From Phycomyces nitens (taxonomy: Eukaryota > Mucoromycota > Mucoromycetes > Mucorales > Phycomycetaceae), in assembly GCA_022702545.1 (NCBI GenBank), contig JAHRBC010000004.1:3782001-3846000 (forward strand): 64,000 nucleotides of DNA. The letters are read 5' to 3'. The stretch's first letter is position 1. Each line of letters begins with the position of its first letter. The position numbers and the translations under genes were made by a program. The notes beneath the pieces are model-generated. The model was given only the letters and a program-made list of their open reading frames with translations, made no database searches and had not been told where the DNA came from. Of this stretch, positions 10,949-21,564 are shown in pieces.

Positions 10949-13900
10949 ATGTCTTCTGCTTCCCAAAACAACACTGCCTGTTACTGTAACAAATGCAATG
11001 GTAACCAAGAAGGGTTCTCTATGGTATCCAGACGCAATTATCAGCGTCATGCCAAAAGAGCAAGAATTGAAGAGGCTGGACAAACTGAGAGTAGTATGTA
11101 TTAATTTTGTATTTACTGCGCAATAATAACCATTATTCTTTAATTGAACCTCAGGCACACAAAGTGTCATTATGGATGTTGATGTTGAGGGTAAAAAATA
11201 TTTATTTGAAAACCAGTTTAAGGGCAATAAACTAATCTATTCCATATTTGTAGCAATCCCGATGTTTGAATCTGAATCCATGGAAACAATGGGCGGTCAG
11301 GCCAACCTACCTTTTTTGGATTCCGTCCCGATGTCTGACGATGATTTGGCTGACAATGAGGTCAATGGCGATGACACCGAGATTGCCAATGACAGCGACA
11401 ATGGCAACAATGAAGAGAGTGATGTCAAGGAGATTGATGTTGAGGAGTTCAATGGCGAAGGTCAGTATTGAATAACTATCATAAAGAAGCATGCCGAAAT
11501 TGAGTGTTAATAATTTTCCTTTTTTAAAACAGAACCCTTTGGTGCTCCTGGTATGCCCGAAAATCCAGTGCATAGGGCTATTGCCATTTTCGTTGTTCTT
11601 TTTGCATCCCGTTATGCAGTCAACAAGGGCGCAGTTGTATTGATCCAGTTTGTCAATGAGCTCTTGATGGTTTATGAACAAGACTTTCAGCTACCAACAA
11701 GTCTTGCTGGTCTTCAGAAGATGACGGGTTTTAGCAATATCACCAAAGATATCAAACGATTCGTTTCTTGCCCAGATTGCCACCAGATCTACGAAGAATC
11801 TATTTCCGTTCCTCCCTTGTGTAGCTCTGTGAAAATAGGCGCAAACATAACTTGTAACTGTGAGCTGAGAAAGAAGTCGACGTCTGGTGCCATGGTTCCA
11901 AAGAAAATCTTTGTGTATCAGTCCGTCAAAGATGCACTCAAGGTTCTCTTTCTTCGTCCTGGTTTCGAGCAGAAGATCGGCCTCTGGAACGACGAGCTGA
12001 AGGTGGCAGACACCATGTGTGACGTTTACGATGGCAAGATGTGGAAGGAGTTGAAAGACAGTGATGGTCTTTCATTTGTTGCCCGCCCTCGTTCTCTTCT
12101 GTTGACTCTCAACATCGACTGGTTTCAGCCCTTCGATGGTGTCACCCACTCCTCTGGTGCCATATATTTGGCAATCAACAACTTGCCCAGAGATGAAAGG
12201 TTCAAGCCAGAGAACGTCGTCTTGGTTGGGCTAATGCCTGGACCAAAGGAGCCCAAGTCGTATGAGATCAACAGCTATCTCAAGCCTTTGGTGGATGACC
12301 TTGAGCAGTTGTACGTTGGAATGACAATTCCAACCTTTGAGTATCGATCTGGAGCAACCGTCCGTGCTGCACTCCTAATGGTGGCATGTGATATCCCAGC
12401 AGCCAGGAAAACGAGCGGATTCACATCCCACAATAGCACCAACGCCTGCTATAAATGCAGTCGTCAATTCAGTCGTCTTGCTGGGACAAGCAGTGTGGAC
12501 TTTCGTGGTTTCAACTATCTGGAGTGGTCTATTCGTCATGGTGTCGAAAACAGGGTGCATGCTGAGGTGTGGAAGAGTGCTAGTACACCCTCAGAAAGGC
12601 ATCAGCTGGAGATCGAAAATGGTGTTCGATGGTCGCAGCTGCATCGCCTTGGATACTTTGATCTAGTACGTGGAACGATCATTGATCCCATGCACAATCT
12701 CTTTCTGGGCACGGCAAAGAGAATGATGGAAAAGTGGATTGCTGGTGGTGATATCAATAGTGGACAACTGAACGACATGCAGCAAATCGCCAAGAAAATG
12801 ACTCTCCCAGCCTCGTACAGTTCATTGACAGCGAAAATTGGAAAAGGGTTTTCATTTATGAAAGCTGACGAATGGAAGTCCTGGGTGCTGGCGTACTCTC
12901 CCGTCTTGCTGAAAGATGTTCTCAACAATGACAAGTTCAGAAACTGGATGGACTTTGTCGATGCCTGCCGTCTCCTTGTAAAGCCATCCCTATCATTTGA
13001 AGAACTTGACGATGCCCATGACTACCTAGAGAAATTCTGTCAAAAGTGCGAGCGTCTTTACCCTCCTAGTGTCCTCACCTGCAATATGCATCTGCACCTC
13101 CATCTTCGCGAGACCATTCGTGATTTTGGACCAGTGTATGGCTATTGGCTCTTTGGGTTCGAGCGATACAATGGTTTGCTAAAGAACGTGAGCACTAACA
13201 GAAAGGATAGTTTTGAGGCAACGTATATGAGGAATTTTGTTGAAGAATCGTACAAGGCCGATTATGTGCAAGCAGTCCTTGGATACTCCAGTAAAATCCC
13301 ATTCTCTTCTGTCTTTGCCAAGCTCGTCTCCTCACCCACCCTTTCACCTGCCACTGTACCAGACACCCAACGCCGATTCAACTTGCAGCACTTCTTGGAC
13401 TCTTCCTTGAATCCAGAGATCTCTGTTAATGGCAATGAACCTCTTCCTTCCTCGGCCTTTCCTCTGCAACTTGGAAAGACAACGTCAATGGGGGATGTAG
13501 ACTATCCTCATTTGTTGAGTTACTACAGAGAGCAATATGGCATCGCCGAACTCACCAGCTATCAGGAAGCTTCTTCTCGGTTCTCATTTGTAGACGATCA
13601 AATAACGAAGTTGAAGTCGATCGATCTACTTGGCCAAGTCTACCGTGGAGCAAATGGATTAGGCAACCATGGATCCTATATACAGGCGTTATATGTTGGT
13701 AGTAATGATCAGACAGTAAACGCATATACCGGCCAGATCCAATATCTCTTTATTCATAAGTTCACGCCGCCATCAACTAGTACCAACCACTGGACTCGCA
13801 TGGTTCATGAAAATCAACATGTATTCGCATTTGTTAGATGGTTTGCAACAACCTCTAACAGATCGCGTGAGGATGAAGGTGTTGAGGTTTGCAAAAATGA

Positions 13901-14039
13901 ATATTCCATGCCTGATCATAACAGCATCTTGCCAGTACACAGGATTTTGTTAGAAGTTGCCATTGGAGAGCACATCACTCGAACTAATAAGAGAATGATG
14001 CTTGTCATCCCTCTTCCAAAAAATCTGTGCCTAATATAA
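10949..14039 (+). CDS. CACTA transposase, Tnp2/Transposase_21 type, intact (964 aa)
   Basis: Exons 10949-11093, 11155-11190, 11254-11460 and 11533-14039 total 2895 nt. Residues 11-34: CYCNKC then a downstream His, a possible zinc module. Residues about 61-129: acidic segment. Residues 209-239: a second Cys cluster (CPDC...CNC). Catalytic core: Asp325 in LNIDWFQPF, Asp416 in VACDIPAARK and Glu673 in GFERYNG are the likely DDE residues; DPMHNLFLG is at about 514. A TATA-like CTATAAATTGAC lies about 75 bp before the start. The gene ends 123 bp from the stop of the converging partner gene. Its near-identity to A suggests recent amplification. The start was chosen because it opens the zinc module and fits the sister copies; an upstream in-frame Met exists at 10901. 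Confidence 0.93.
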
Positions 14040-14162
14040 AATAAAAAATATCTTCTTCTTTTAAAGATAACCAAAATTAAGGCACCAAAAATATACTTTA
14101 TATATATTGACGGTATTACGTTCTTGGGGAAGTGGGTGAGAAAATATAAACAACAACTTTAT

Positions 14163-15328
14163 TTATACATCGTTTCTAAAAGCCCACTGTGGGAGGCGGG
14201 AAACCACGTCATTTGGGGCCGCTGAGTTTGACACACTCTTAAAAACCCGAGGCAAGAATTGATGGGAATGCAAACCCATTCCATCAAGGACATGAGAGTC
14301 AACAATAGTGATGAGTCTATTAAACTGAAATACAAGTATTAATATTTTATATAACAATTCAGACACGTAACCCAGTTATTGCCTTATTATTATTTACCTC
14401 ATCACTTCTCCATCCTGGGCGAACAGTACGGATGACACGTTTGGTGCCACTTTCAGATGTCTCTACATCAGATTCACCCTCGGACATTGCCTCCCTTATG
14501 ATCATGTTGGCACAATCTTTGCCCATCATCTCATTGATTGCGTCCTCATTGTCAAGGTAGGCATTCAAGCGCCGAGAATGGCTCTAAAATTCTCAGTTAA
14601 TACTGCTTCTTTGATATTAAATATTTATTAGTTATTTAAAGTATATCTTACCTCGCCTGCACGGTTTGCCCTTCTTGAACGAGTGTTCACGGCAGCTTTT
14701 GCCGAAGAAGACTTCTTGTCTTTGGAACTTTGGCTCCTGAAGTTGGTGTGAAGATTCTTGTGCAAGTCACTTCTCCTCATTCCCTTGCTCTCAAACTTGG
14801 GCTCCAAGTAGTTGAGAATCCTAACAACTAACTCCTTGTTTGGACTTTGGTTGAAAGGAACGTCTGTATTCCACCTTGGCTTGTTATTGTTTGCCAAGAT
14901 CTCTGCAGTTATTCTCGACGAAAACTTTGGCTTCCACATATATTTGCGAATCGCCGTCTGACACAGTATATGAGATAATGAATTGATAACATACTATATA
15001 ATTTGCTACTTACATAGACATCGTTGTTTGTCTGCTTGGTTGGCACAACTGGTAGAAGAGCAACAGGTGCAACAGGAATGGCAGGAGAGTTGACAAGAGC
15101 AGTGTTATGGGCACTACCCAATGCACCAATTGCTCTAATGGCTGAAGCATTACCAGCCACAACAACGTTGAGTTGAGCCTTTACAGACCCCACTTGCACT
15201 TCGACGTTTGTCATTTTGCCTTCCATCTCGGAAAGCTTTGCCATAATCTGTTCCATGTCAGGAGCAGGAGCAGAAGTAGGACCAGCAGGAGTGGGACGAG
15301 GAGCAATTGTTCTTCTTTGGTTAACCAT
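14163..15328 (-). CDS. CACTA partner protein (TNPA-like position), intact
   Basis: Exons on minus: 15014-15328, 14652-14957, 14398-14583, 14163-14324 (315, 306, 186, 162 nt; 322 aa). Starts MVNQRRTIAPRPTPAGP. Heptad-like stretch around MEQIMAKLSEMEGKMT, Pro/Val-rich linker, central block with PRWNTDVPFN, then a basic segment, SEGESD, WRSDE and LPQWAF near the end. GTAAGT/GTAAGA/GTAAAT donors. Expressed divergently from the third gene across a 438-bp spacer. By analogy with En/Spm it may bind subterminal DNA and assist the transposase, but the sequence only shows conservation and position. Confidence 0.82.
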
Positions 15329-15440
15329 TTTCTAGAATATGATAAAGTATATTTCGATTATAATTATTAGTTTTTGTTCAATTGAAATAAAAATAAATAT
15401 AATATACGTACAAAAACTGTTTGGGTGAGTGAGTAAGTAA

Positions 15441-15471
<31 letters not shown>

Positions 15472-15766
15472 GGTAAGAGAGGTTGAATATCAAAAAGGCC
15501 GTTATATATAGGCATTTTGAATGACTATAAAGATGTTCCTCTATTGTCTTGAAGCACTGAGATGCAAATCGGCCTTGATATTGTTTTTGGGCTCAATCCA
15601 TCATGCTTTCCGCAGCATGCTTCAAAGGTGAAAAAATTTCAGACTCTCTCCTTTTTCTTTGGTTCCCTTTATTTTTCCTTTTGTTTGCTTTTTTGATATC
15701 GGCGCCTTTCTCTGGTAAGACATTTTTTATACCTCTTTATACACACAAATTAATCTCTTTTCCTAG
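15329..15766. promoter_or_regulatory. Divergent promoter region, element B
   Basis: Contains a (GT)n run at about 15441-15469 and TTATATATAGG at about 15503-15513, the latter suited to minus-strand or bidirectional initiation. A possible leader exon ends at a GTAAGA donor near 15715, with TTCCTAG directly before the third-gene ATG. In the frame of that ATG an upstream TGA closes the leader, which supports the chosen start. Confidence 0.45.
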
Positions 15767-16500
15767 ATGTGCGCTCCCATTCCAACTCATCCTTTCCACA
15801 ATGGCCATCTAGACAAATACTCACTGGCCGCATTCACTGGTACCATCATCATGATAAAAATTATTTTCACTTTCTCTCTTAGATTGGCCAAACAACTTAT
15901 GTAAGGATGCCATCGGCACCAGGTAAATTTTTTTCTTTCAATCATACTTGTTCCCTCTCTGACTCTATTCCATTGTAGACTGCCCTTTCTATTCACGCCA
16001 TCGGCCTCCTCCATCATTCGCGATTGTAATCATAAAGGTAATATTCTTTATAAATCTCTTTTTACTTATCTAAAATATTATTCAGACTATTTATTAATAA
16101 TTATTATGTGTTTTATAGACTCACTTGGGCTTCCTTTGCACACCATGCCCCCTACTTTGATAACCCATTTGGCTCCTGGTATGTAAATTAAATATATCAT
16201 CACTCTGTTCACCCATATTAATTTTTATTCTCTTTTTTATAGTAAAACCCGCCACACAGCCCATCCAGCCTTACAATTCAAGTCCCCTTTGCGCACTCTT
16301 GCCCATCTCTTGCAATGTAAGTATCTTTTGACACACAAAAATTTTCTCTTTGTACCCCATATCATTAACACTTCTTTTATCTTTTACAGAACACTCCCGC
16401 AGCCCAAAAAATCACTGGATATTCATATTTTTGCAGGTATTTTTTATGTAGAAAAATATTCCATCCAAATAGCAGCAGGCAACCGGGTAGAAACGGCTAG
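15767..16500 (+). CDS. Third CACTA gene (ORF3), six exons, unknown function (138 aa)
   Basis: Exons 15767-15839, 15883-15922, 15979-16037, 16119-16178, 16243-16316 and 16390-16500 total 417 nt. Every intron is 43-81 nt with GT...AG ends, and all phases join into one frame ending TAG. Protein begins MCAPIPTHPFHNGHLDK, has a Pro-rich middle (HTMPPTLITHLAP, KPATQPIQPY) and a Cys/aromatic-rich end (GYSYFCRYFLCRK). No signal peptide, membrane span or known domain was recognised. The same exon lengths and phases occur in D, and the same exons in G, which is the main evidence that this is a gene. It lies between the partner gene and the right end of the element. Function unknown; DNA-end binding or regulation would be guesses. 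Confidence 0.72.
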
Positions 16501-16983
16501 GCCATAGGAATAGGCGTAATAGTAGACCCTAAACCTAGAAACATTCTATTCTTTCTAATAAAAATAAAAACGTAAAACATTACCAATCAATTATAAATGG
16601 GAAATCAAATAATGGGTGATATATTATTGGTCAAAAAGAATAAAGAAGATTAAATACTACACTATGAGGATGAAAAAAGTGTAGTAAAGATGTAAAATAC
16701 TACAGTGTTATTCTCTCAAAATAGATTCTTTCAAAACGGAACCGCACATTTAAATGCTTAATCCCCCCATAACCTAATTAGATATACCCGCCGAAAGTGC
16801 TACTGGACCTCAGCTGCAGCACCTCTTTCAATAATTATGCTAGCAATTATCACGACATACTGCTAGCAGCTAAGACCAGGTTGTTCTCAAGCGGAATTAT
16901 ATGTAGAGTCTATCATAATTCAGGTAATTACACTATTGTTTACTTATCTTTCCGCACTGGTAATCAAGCCCGTTTTTCCAGTG
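16501..16983. other. Right subterminal region and terminal repeat of CACTA B
   Basis: About 480 bp with no gene. Includes short repeats of the type AGTGTAGTA/GTAGTATTT (about 16652-16705) and the right terminus at 16950-16983. The same sequence opens element G (42269 onward, reversed). Such subterminal repeats are where CACTA accessory proteins bind in plants; that role is inferred here. Confidence 0.5.
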
Positions 16984-17766
16984 GGATACAAATAGGATGG
17001 ATACAAATATATGATATTAACTTCACCACAGGTGAATTAATAACAAAATACAGCACAGGGATACAAATGAGAAATAAAAAAAAAGGGGGTAGTCAATCTT
17101 CCAAGAAGACTTGGCTTAATACAAATAAAAATATAAAGAACAACCAATCTTCCACAAAGACTTGGTAAGAAACAAAATATAACGGAAGAAATTCACAAGA
17201 AAGAATAAGGATTCAGACAACTTTGTCAGAGAAGAAACTTGTATCAGAACTCAACATTGTTTATTGAGTGTTTGATTTTGAGATATTTATACTAATTGTT
17301 GGATAAAATAATATACAATAAAGTAATAGAAAGATGTTGTATGAAATCATAAAATAACATATGGAAGAGTTGACAGAAGATTGAATAGAATAGGATCAAT
17401 AAAAATAAAAATAATAATAAAACTAAATAAATGAGAAAATTGTTGGGAGATTTGTAGACTTGACTAACGAGAGATTCTTTACCAAAATTGTTAAAGAAGT
17501 GTATAACAAAACACAACACTAAATTTTAGTGTGAGTGGAAATTGAAAGAAAGGGGAAAAGGTTTTGTTAAGGAAAAATTAGAAAAATTGAGAGGCAAGAA
17601 AAAATGTCAAAGGGAAAAGGTGCAAAGGTCCTCGCCTGCCATTGGCAAATGAAATAAATTGAGGACCACGTCACGACTACCTGCACCGTCAGTGACCTTG
17701 GCTACCCAAAACGGCCCAAAAATCGGGTTGCGACTGAGGCCGACAACACCACAACACACTGTGTCA
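16984..17766 (-). repeat. LTR (stack position L2), last piece
   Basis: Resumes the LTR begun at 4152 after the GGA duplication of B and ends ...CACTGTGTCA at 17766. Shared features with the LTR at 29470-30448 (reversed) include CCAAGTC...GATTGGTT, a TATAAATA box followed by a CAATAAACAA block, and ACCAAAATTGTTAAAG. CAAT (17767-17770) separates it from the next LTR. No gene. Confidence 0.7.
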
Positions 17767-17770
17767 CAAT

Positions 17771-18422
17771 TGACGTGTGATGTGTGTATACGGTTGTGTA
17801 TAGTGACAAACGACAGCAAATAATAAAATGATAATAAAGATAAAAAAATGACTAATGAAACTCAACAGTATATTCCCAAAATGTAACCGGGCAAAATATC
17901 ACTGCTCTTCAGAGATTGAAAAAGAATAACTAAAAATAATAAAATAACTGGATGGAATTGTGCCATCGCAGTCAATGTAAAACAAAGAATAAAGAAATAA
18001 GTGAATAAAATGATGCAATTCTAGACAAGTGTGATAAAGTATAGTATAAAAATATTGTAAAAATAATAAAGGTAAAAATGGAAGAAGTACATTATACAAA
18101 GACAATTGTTTAAAGAGGTGTTAAATGGTGCAATCCTGCAAAAAGGTGTCAAGGATTCACAAAAGAAGTAGAAAAAGAAATAATATAAAAAAGGAAATAA
18201 ATAAATGTGATAAAATAAAAATGGGAAAAGACTAGGAAGAAAGAAAACTATAGAAACTCGGGGATCGCCCTGCCAATGCCACCTTACCGGAAACCCGCCC
18301 AACTCACTCGGCTCGGACTTCTTACTCGGGCTAGCCCGGCCTCCGACACCTCCTACATCTATGTCCAGGCCCTTGGTCCGGCTTCATGGTTAAAACCGAA
18401 CCTGTCTACAACACACGTGTCA
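17771..18422 (-). repeat. Solo LTR (stack position L3)
   Basis: Begins TGACGTGTGATG and ends ...ACACACGTGTCA. Diverged member of the same family as the LTRs of the neighbouring gag-pro element: shared blocks include ACCGGGCAAAATAT, GCTCTTCAGAGATTG and GGTCCGGCTTCATGG. Bounded by CAAT on the left and CAATAT (18423-18428) on the right. No internal genes. Confidence 0.8.
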
Positions 18423-18428
18423 CAATAT

Positions 18429-19107
18429 TGACGCGTGATGTGTTTGTATGGTTGTGTATGGTAACCGAACGGGCGACAAATAAAATATATAAAAGAAACA
18501 ATGAAAGAACCAGTAAAAGACTAACGAAACTCAACAGAAATATCCCCAAAATGACCGGGCAAAATATAACTGCTCTTCAGAAATCGAGAGCTTAAACTCA
18601 AAAGAATAAAATAACCGTAAAATTGATCGTAAAACTGACTGATGATCTTTATTTCATTAGAAAAGAATGTCTTTTATAGACAAAGAAAATAACTAAAAGA
18701 ATAACCGAAAAATGAAATAATAAAATAATAAAATGATGCCATCAAGGCCAAAGGAAAAATATAATAAAAAAAATACTATAACATAGTAAAGAAAGGGGTA
18801 AGACAAAGAAGTAGGGGAAATAAACTAAAGAAGTACAGAATGGTGCAATCCTGCAAGAAAGTGAGAAAGGATTCACAAAGGAAATATAAAAGGAAAGAGT
18901 ATAAAAAAGGAAATAATAAAATATGATAAAATAAAATAAAGAAAAATTGAAAAGAAAGAGAAATAAAGAAACTCGGGGATCGGCCATCCTTACTCGGCTT
19001 GGACTTCTTCTTCGGACTGGTCCGGCCTCCAACCCCTCCTAGGCCTGTTCCGGGCCCTTGGTCCGGCTTCATGGTCGAAACCGAACCTGCCCACAACACA
19101 CGTGTCA
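18429..19107 (-). repeat. 3' LTR of gag-pro element (679 bp)
   Basis: TG...CA boundaries (TGACGCGTGATG ... ACACACGTGTCA). It carries about 60 bp absent from the partner LTR: an AAAAATTGAAAAG-like insertion and a block around TCCGGCCTCCAACCCC. The LTR pair is therefore not newly made, or one copy was altered afterwards. Confidence 0.85.
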
Positions 19108-19120
19108 AATCTCCCCCGTC
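19108..19120 (-). other. Polypurine tract of gag-pro element
   Basis: On minus, GACGGGGGAGATT directly precedes the 3' LTR, as expected for plus-strand priming. Confidence 0.7.
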
Positions 19121-19619
19121 TAGGTTGAGACCATTGGGGAAAGAGAAAACCAAAGCATAGAGAAACGGAAAACAAGGTGCATAAAAAGGATCGGACAGGA
19201 AAGGAAAGAGAAGAAAACCAAAAGGAGCGAAAACCTGATTGACCAACAATCCGAGAGAGAGATGGACCATACTTGCTGGTAAAAACCGGACCGGAAAGAC
19301 CTCCAAGGTCACCAAACACACCAGAAGCAGAAACCAACAACATCCCAAAACCGGGAAGAGACTCTCCCCCACACAGATCTTCCTCGCCAAACTGCCCTGA
19401 GGACTCCTCCTCACTCACCCCTGCCAACATCACCTCAACCTCATCGTCCAACCGACGATCTTCCTGAAGGGCTTCTTTACCTGTGGGCCCTTCCCCCACT
19501 TCAGACTCCTTTCGGACACCGACCGAAAAGACAGGCACTGTCATATTCACCAATGGGTAGCTTCTTGACTGGCCTTGAAGCTCCACGCTGCCTGTGCCGT
19601 GCTTAGTCGGTATGACTAT
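19121..19619 (-). other. Tail of gag-pro internal region after protease stop
   Basis: The protease frame stops at TGA near 19620. In the same frame it continues PTKHGTGSVELQG, matching the continuation after the protease in the fragment at 41126 (KHGTGFVEFQG). About 500 bp follow with open frames but no recognisable pol domain, and then the polypurine tract. It may be a remnant of the pol linker left by an internal deletion. Confidence 0.5.
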
Positions 19620-20579
19620 TCAAGAATCCTTCAGCCGCAGCTGAACATTGTACATCCGGAACCAGGACATACCCAAGAGACACAGATCGGGATTCACCTC
19701 GCCATCCTTGATACACATTGTATCCGGCCTCAGCTTGCCAGCCACACGAATTGGAATGTTCATCGTGATATCACACGGAGCATGGGCCTGACCATCCAGA
19801 CTTAACAACGGAATCTTGTCACCATTCGGGACCAACCCAAGCCTTACTGCCAACGTCTTGCTGATAACGGACACACTGGCCCCAGAGTCAAAAATGGCTG
19901 GAATAACTTGGTCGTTGATTGTGATCGGCGCCCTCAGAGGTTGACTAGAGACAAACTTTTTATAGTCATACTCATAATCGTACACCGTGTCATCGCTCTC
20001 ATAACCACCCAAGTCAATTTCAGAATCATCGACCACCTCACCAGACTGCACACTCTGCGACTCCCAGGCATCCGAGTAAAACTCTACTGATTCCTCTGAC
20101 GACTCTTCATTGTTCACCATGTTGACCTCCGGAACAACCACCTTCCTCTTTCGGCCAGACAAAAACCGCAAACCATCCTTCATGTCCTTGGACGCACCAC
20201 GGTCCAACACCAACCAGTCCGCAACTGAGAGACCAGCATCAGCACTCTTCAACTTCTCCCATATATCCCTCCGATGTAGTTTGACAGGGAGTTGTCTTGG
20301 AGGCTGACGCACCTGCCGAGCCTTCTGAGTCCCAACGGGGACCAACGGTTCCACAACCGGAGCCATGCTTACGTCCTGCTGGCCATACACCGATTGACCA
20401 GGGAAAGTGTTGAACTGACCCTGCATGTACTGTTGCTGTTGAAGCGGCAGTACCGACTTGACTGCTTCAGCCGAATACACCGGCGAAGTCACCACCATAT
20501 TGATCGCAGGATCCTCCTGCTCCACGAACACCTGAGATTGATTACGGGCATCAGCAAAACTTACTGACGCCCTCTGCAT
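19620..20579 (-). CDS. Retropepsin-like aspartic protease, gag-pro element (319 aa)
   Basis: Cleaves Gag polyproteins in LTR elements (family knowledge). N-terminal half is low-complexity and acidic. The C-terminal half carries the retropepsin signature AIFDSGASVSVISKTLA, with Asp-Ser-Gly as the active-site loop, and CLLGMSWF corresponding to the conserved hydrophobic-Leu-Gly segment. The first Met overlaps the last 19 nt of gag in another frame, so expression would need a frameshift or reinitiation. A TGA follows DVQLRLKDS-type sequence, after which homology to the related pol fragment continues in frame, so the stop may be secondary. Confidence 0.8.
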   Translation of the reverse strand: MQRASVSFADARNQSQVFVEQEDPAINMVVTSPVYSAEAVKSVLPLQQQQYMQGQFNTFPGQSVYGQQDVSMAPVVEPLVPVGTQKARQVRQPPRQLPVKLHRRDIWEKLKSADAGLSVADWLVLDRGASKDMKDGLRFLSGRKRKVVVPEVNMVNNEESSEESVEFYSDAWESQSVQSGEVVDDSEIDLGGYESDDTVYDYEYDYKKFVSSQPLRAPITINDQVIPAIFDSGASVSVISKTLAVRLGLVPNGDKIPLLSLDGQAHAPCDITMNIPIRVAGKLRPDTMCIKDGEVNPDLCLLGMSWFRMYNVQLRLKDS

Positions 20580-21493
20580 TTTCCCAAAACATCTTCATTG
20601 CTCACTTTCCTAGGACAGCTGGCCTGAACGTGACCATCTTCCTCACACCAGGAACAGCGCAGCACTTGGGAACCAGCAGAATCGCCCTCACCAGGGGCAA
20701 AACCCGAACCAGAGGTGAAACCAGGACCAGAAAAACCAGGACCAGAGAAACCAGGACCAGAGAAACCAGGACCAGAACCAAAACCAGGCGCACCAAAACC
20801 GGACGCACCAAAACCAGAAGCATAAGTGTCCACCAAGTGGACCTTCATTGTCTTGAACTCCTGAATGAGCTCAGACAGAGAGTTCTCGATGGAACTTCTC
20901 TCCAAATCAGAACCTTCAGAGCGGGAGTTTCCTCTGCCAGAAACCGAACCAAACCGAGAACCAGAACGACGATTCTTCTCCTCTACAGACTCGACCTTGA
21001 TGGCCAACTTGACCATCTCTTCCCAAGACCGCGGGACACCAATCTTCTCAACTTCGTAGGCCACCTCCCTCCTGAGGGCCTTCAACAAGATTCTTACTTT
21101 CTGCGACTCATTCGTGAGTGCAACCAGACCAAAGAGTTCTTGCAACCTCAGAGCGATATCTCCTATGCTCTGACCTTCACCTTGACGGACTTCTTCGATT
21201 TCGCCCCACCATATATCCTCCATATGGCGCGAAGCAAATTGTCCCTTGAATTCTTCAACGAACTTCTCCCAAGTGACCACCTCGTCTTCCTTGATCGCCC
21301 ACCATTTTGCCGCGATCCCCCGAAAGTGTGTTGCCGCAACCAGAATGGCCTCCTCATCGCTCATGCCAACGCCACGATGCAATCGATCCAGATGCTTTAA
21401 CCAGGCGAGGGCCTCGGAGTTGGATCCACCCACAAAGATTTCCGGAGCAGAGAGATACTTGGAGATGTTTACTGACGGCATTTTCCACAGCAC
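20561..21493 (-). CDS. Gag protein with CCHC zinc knuckle, gag-pro element (310 aa)
   Basis: Ty3-type Gag: capsid-like segment with AAKWWAIKEDEVVTWEKF and FASRHME, then a Ser/Arg linker, a tandem repeat of GPGFS units near residues 235-265, and one CCHC knuckle (CSWCEEDGHVQASC) for nucleic-acid binding. Intact. Assembles virus-like particles and packages element RNA (family knowledge). The first Met lies just inside the 5' LTR-proximal leader. The GPGFS repeat is unusual and appears to have expanded recently. Confidence 0.85.
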   Translation of the reverse strand: MLWKMPSVNISKYLSAPEIFVGGSNSEALAWLKHLDRLHRGVGMSDEEAILVAATHFRGIAAKWWAIKEDEVVTWEKFVEEFKGQFASRHMEDIWWGEIEEVRQGEGQSIGDIALRLQELFGLVALTNESQKVRILLKALRREVAYEVEKIGVPRSWEEMVKLAIKVESVEEKNRRSGSRFGSVSGRGNSRSEGSDLERSSIENSLSELIQEFKTMKVHLVDTYASGFGASGFGAPGFGSGPGFSGPGFSGPGFSGPGFTSGSGFAPGEGDSAGSQVLRCSWCEEDGHVQASCPRKVSNEDVLGKCRGRQ

Positions 21494-21546
21494 GGTTTAG
21501 AGTTTTGAAAAATAAATAAAATAAAGAATAGGAATAATTCAATTCC

Positions 21547-21564
21547 TTGGCACGACCTCCAATT
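21547..21564 (-). other. Primer-binding-site candidate of gag-pro element
   Basis: On minus the LTR end is followed by AA then TTGGAGGTCGTGCC. A TGG start fits annealing of a tRNA 3' CCA end; the specific tRNA was not identified. Confidence 0.45.

Larger units (their letters stand above)
10707..16983 (+). mobile_element. CACTA-type DNA transposon B, complete (6277 bp)
   Basis: Left end CACTGGAAAAATGGGCTGG at 10707; right end inverse CACTGGAAAAACGGGCTTG, ending at 16983. Flanked by GGA at 10704-10706 and 16984-16986, a 3-bp target duplication. It holds three open multi-exon genes: transposase (+), partner protein (-), and a small six-exon gene (+). All reading frames are intact, so it is the best candidate autonomous copy in the window. 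It is nearly identical to element A and, at its right end, to element G. Confidence 0.93.

Noticed and set aside
17600..17770. tRNA-derived SINE near CACACTGTGTCA
   Set aside because: No A or B box or tRNA-like fold; the segment is explained as the end of an LTR.
18776..19586. Large open frames overlapping the 3' LTR of the gag-pro element
   Set aside because: They run through LTR and polypurine tract, show no domain and are low-complexity (Phe/Leu/Ser-rich). Treated as chance frames.
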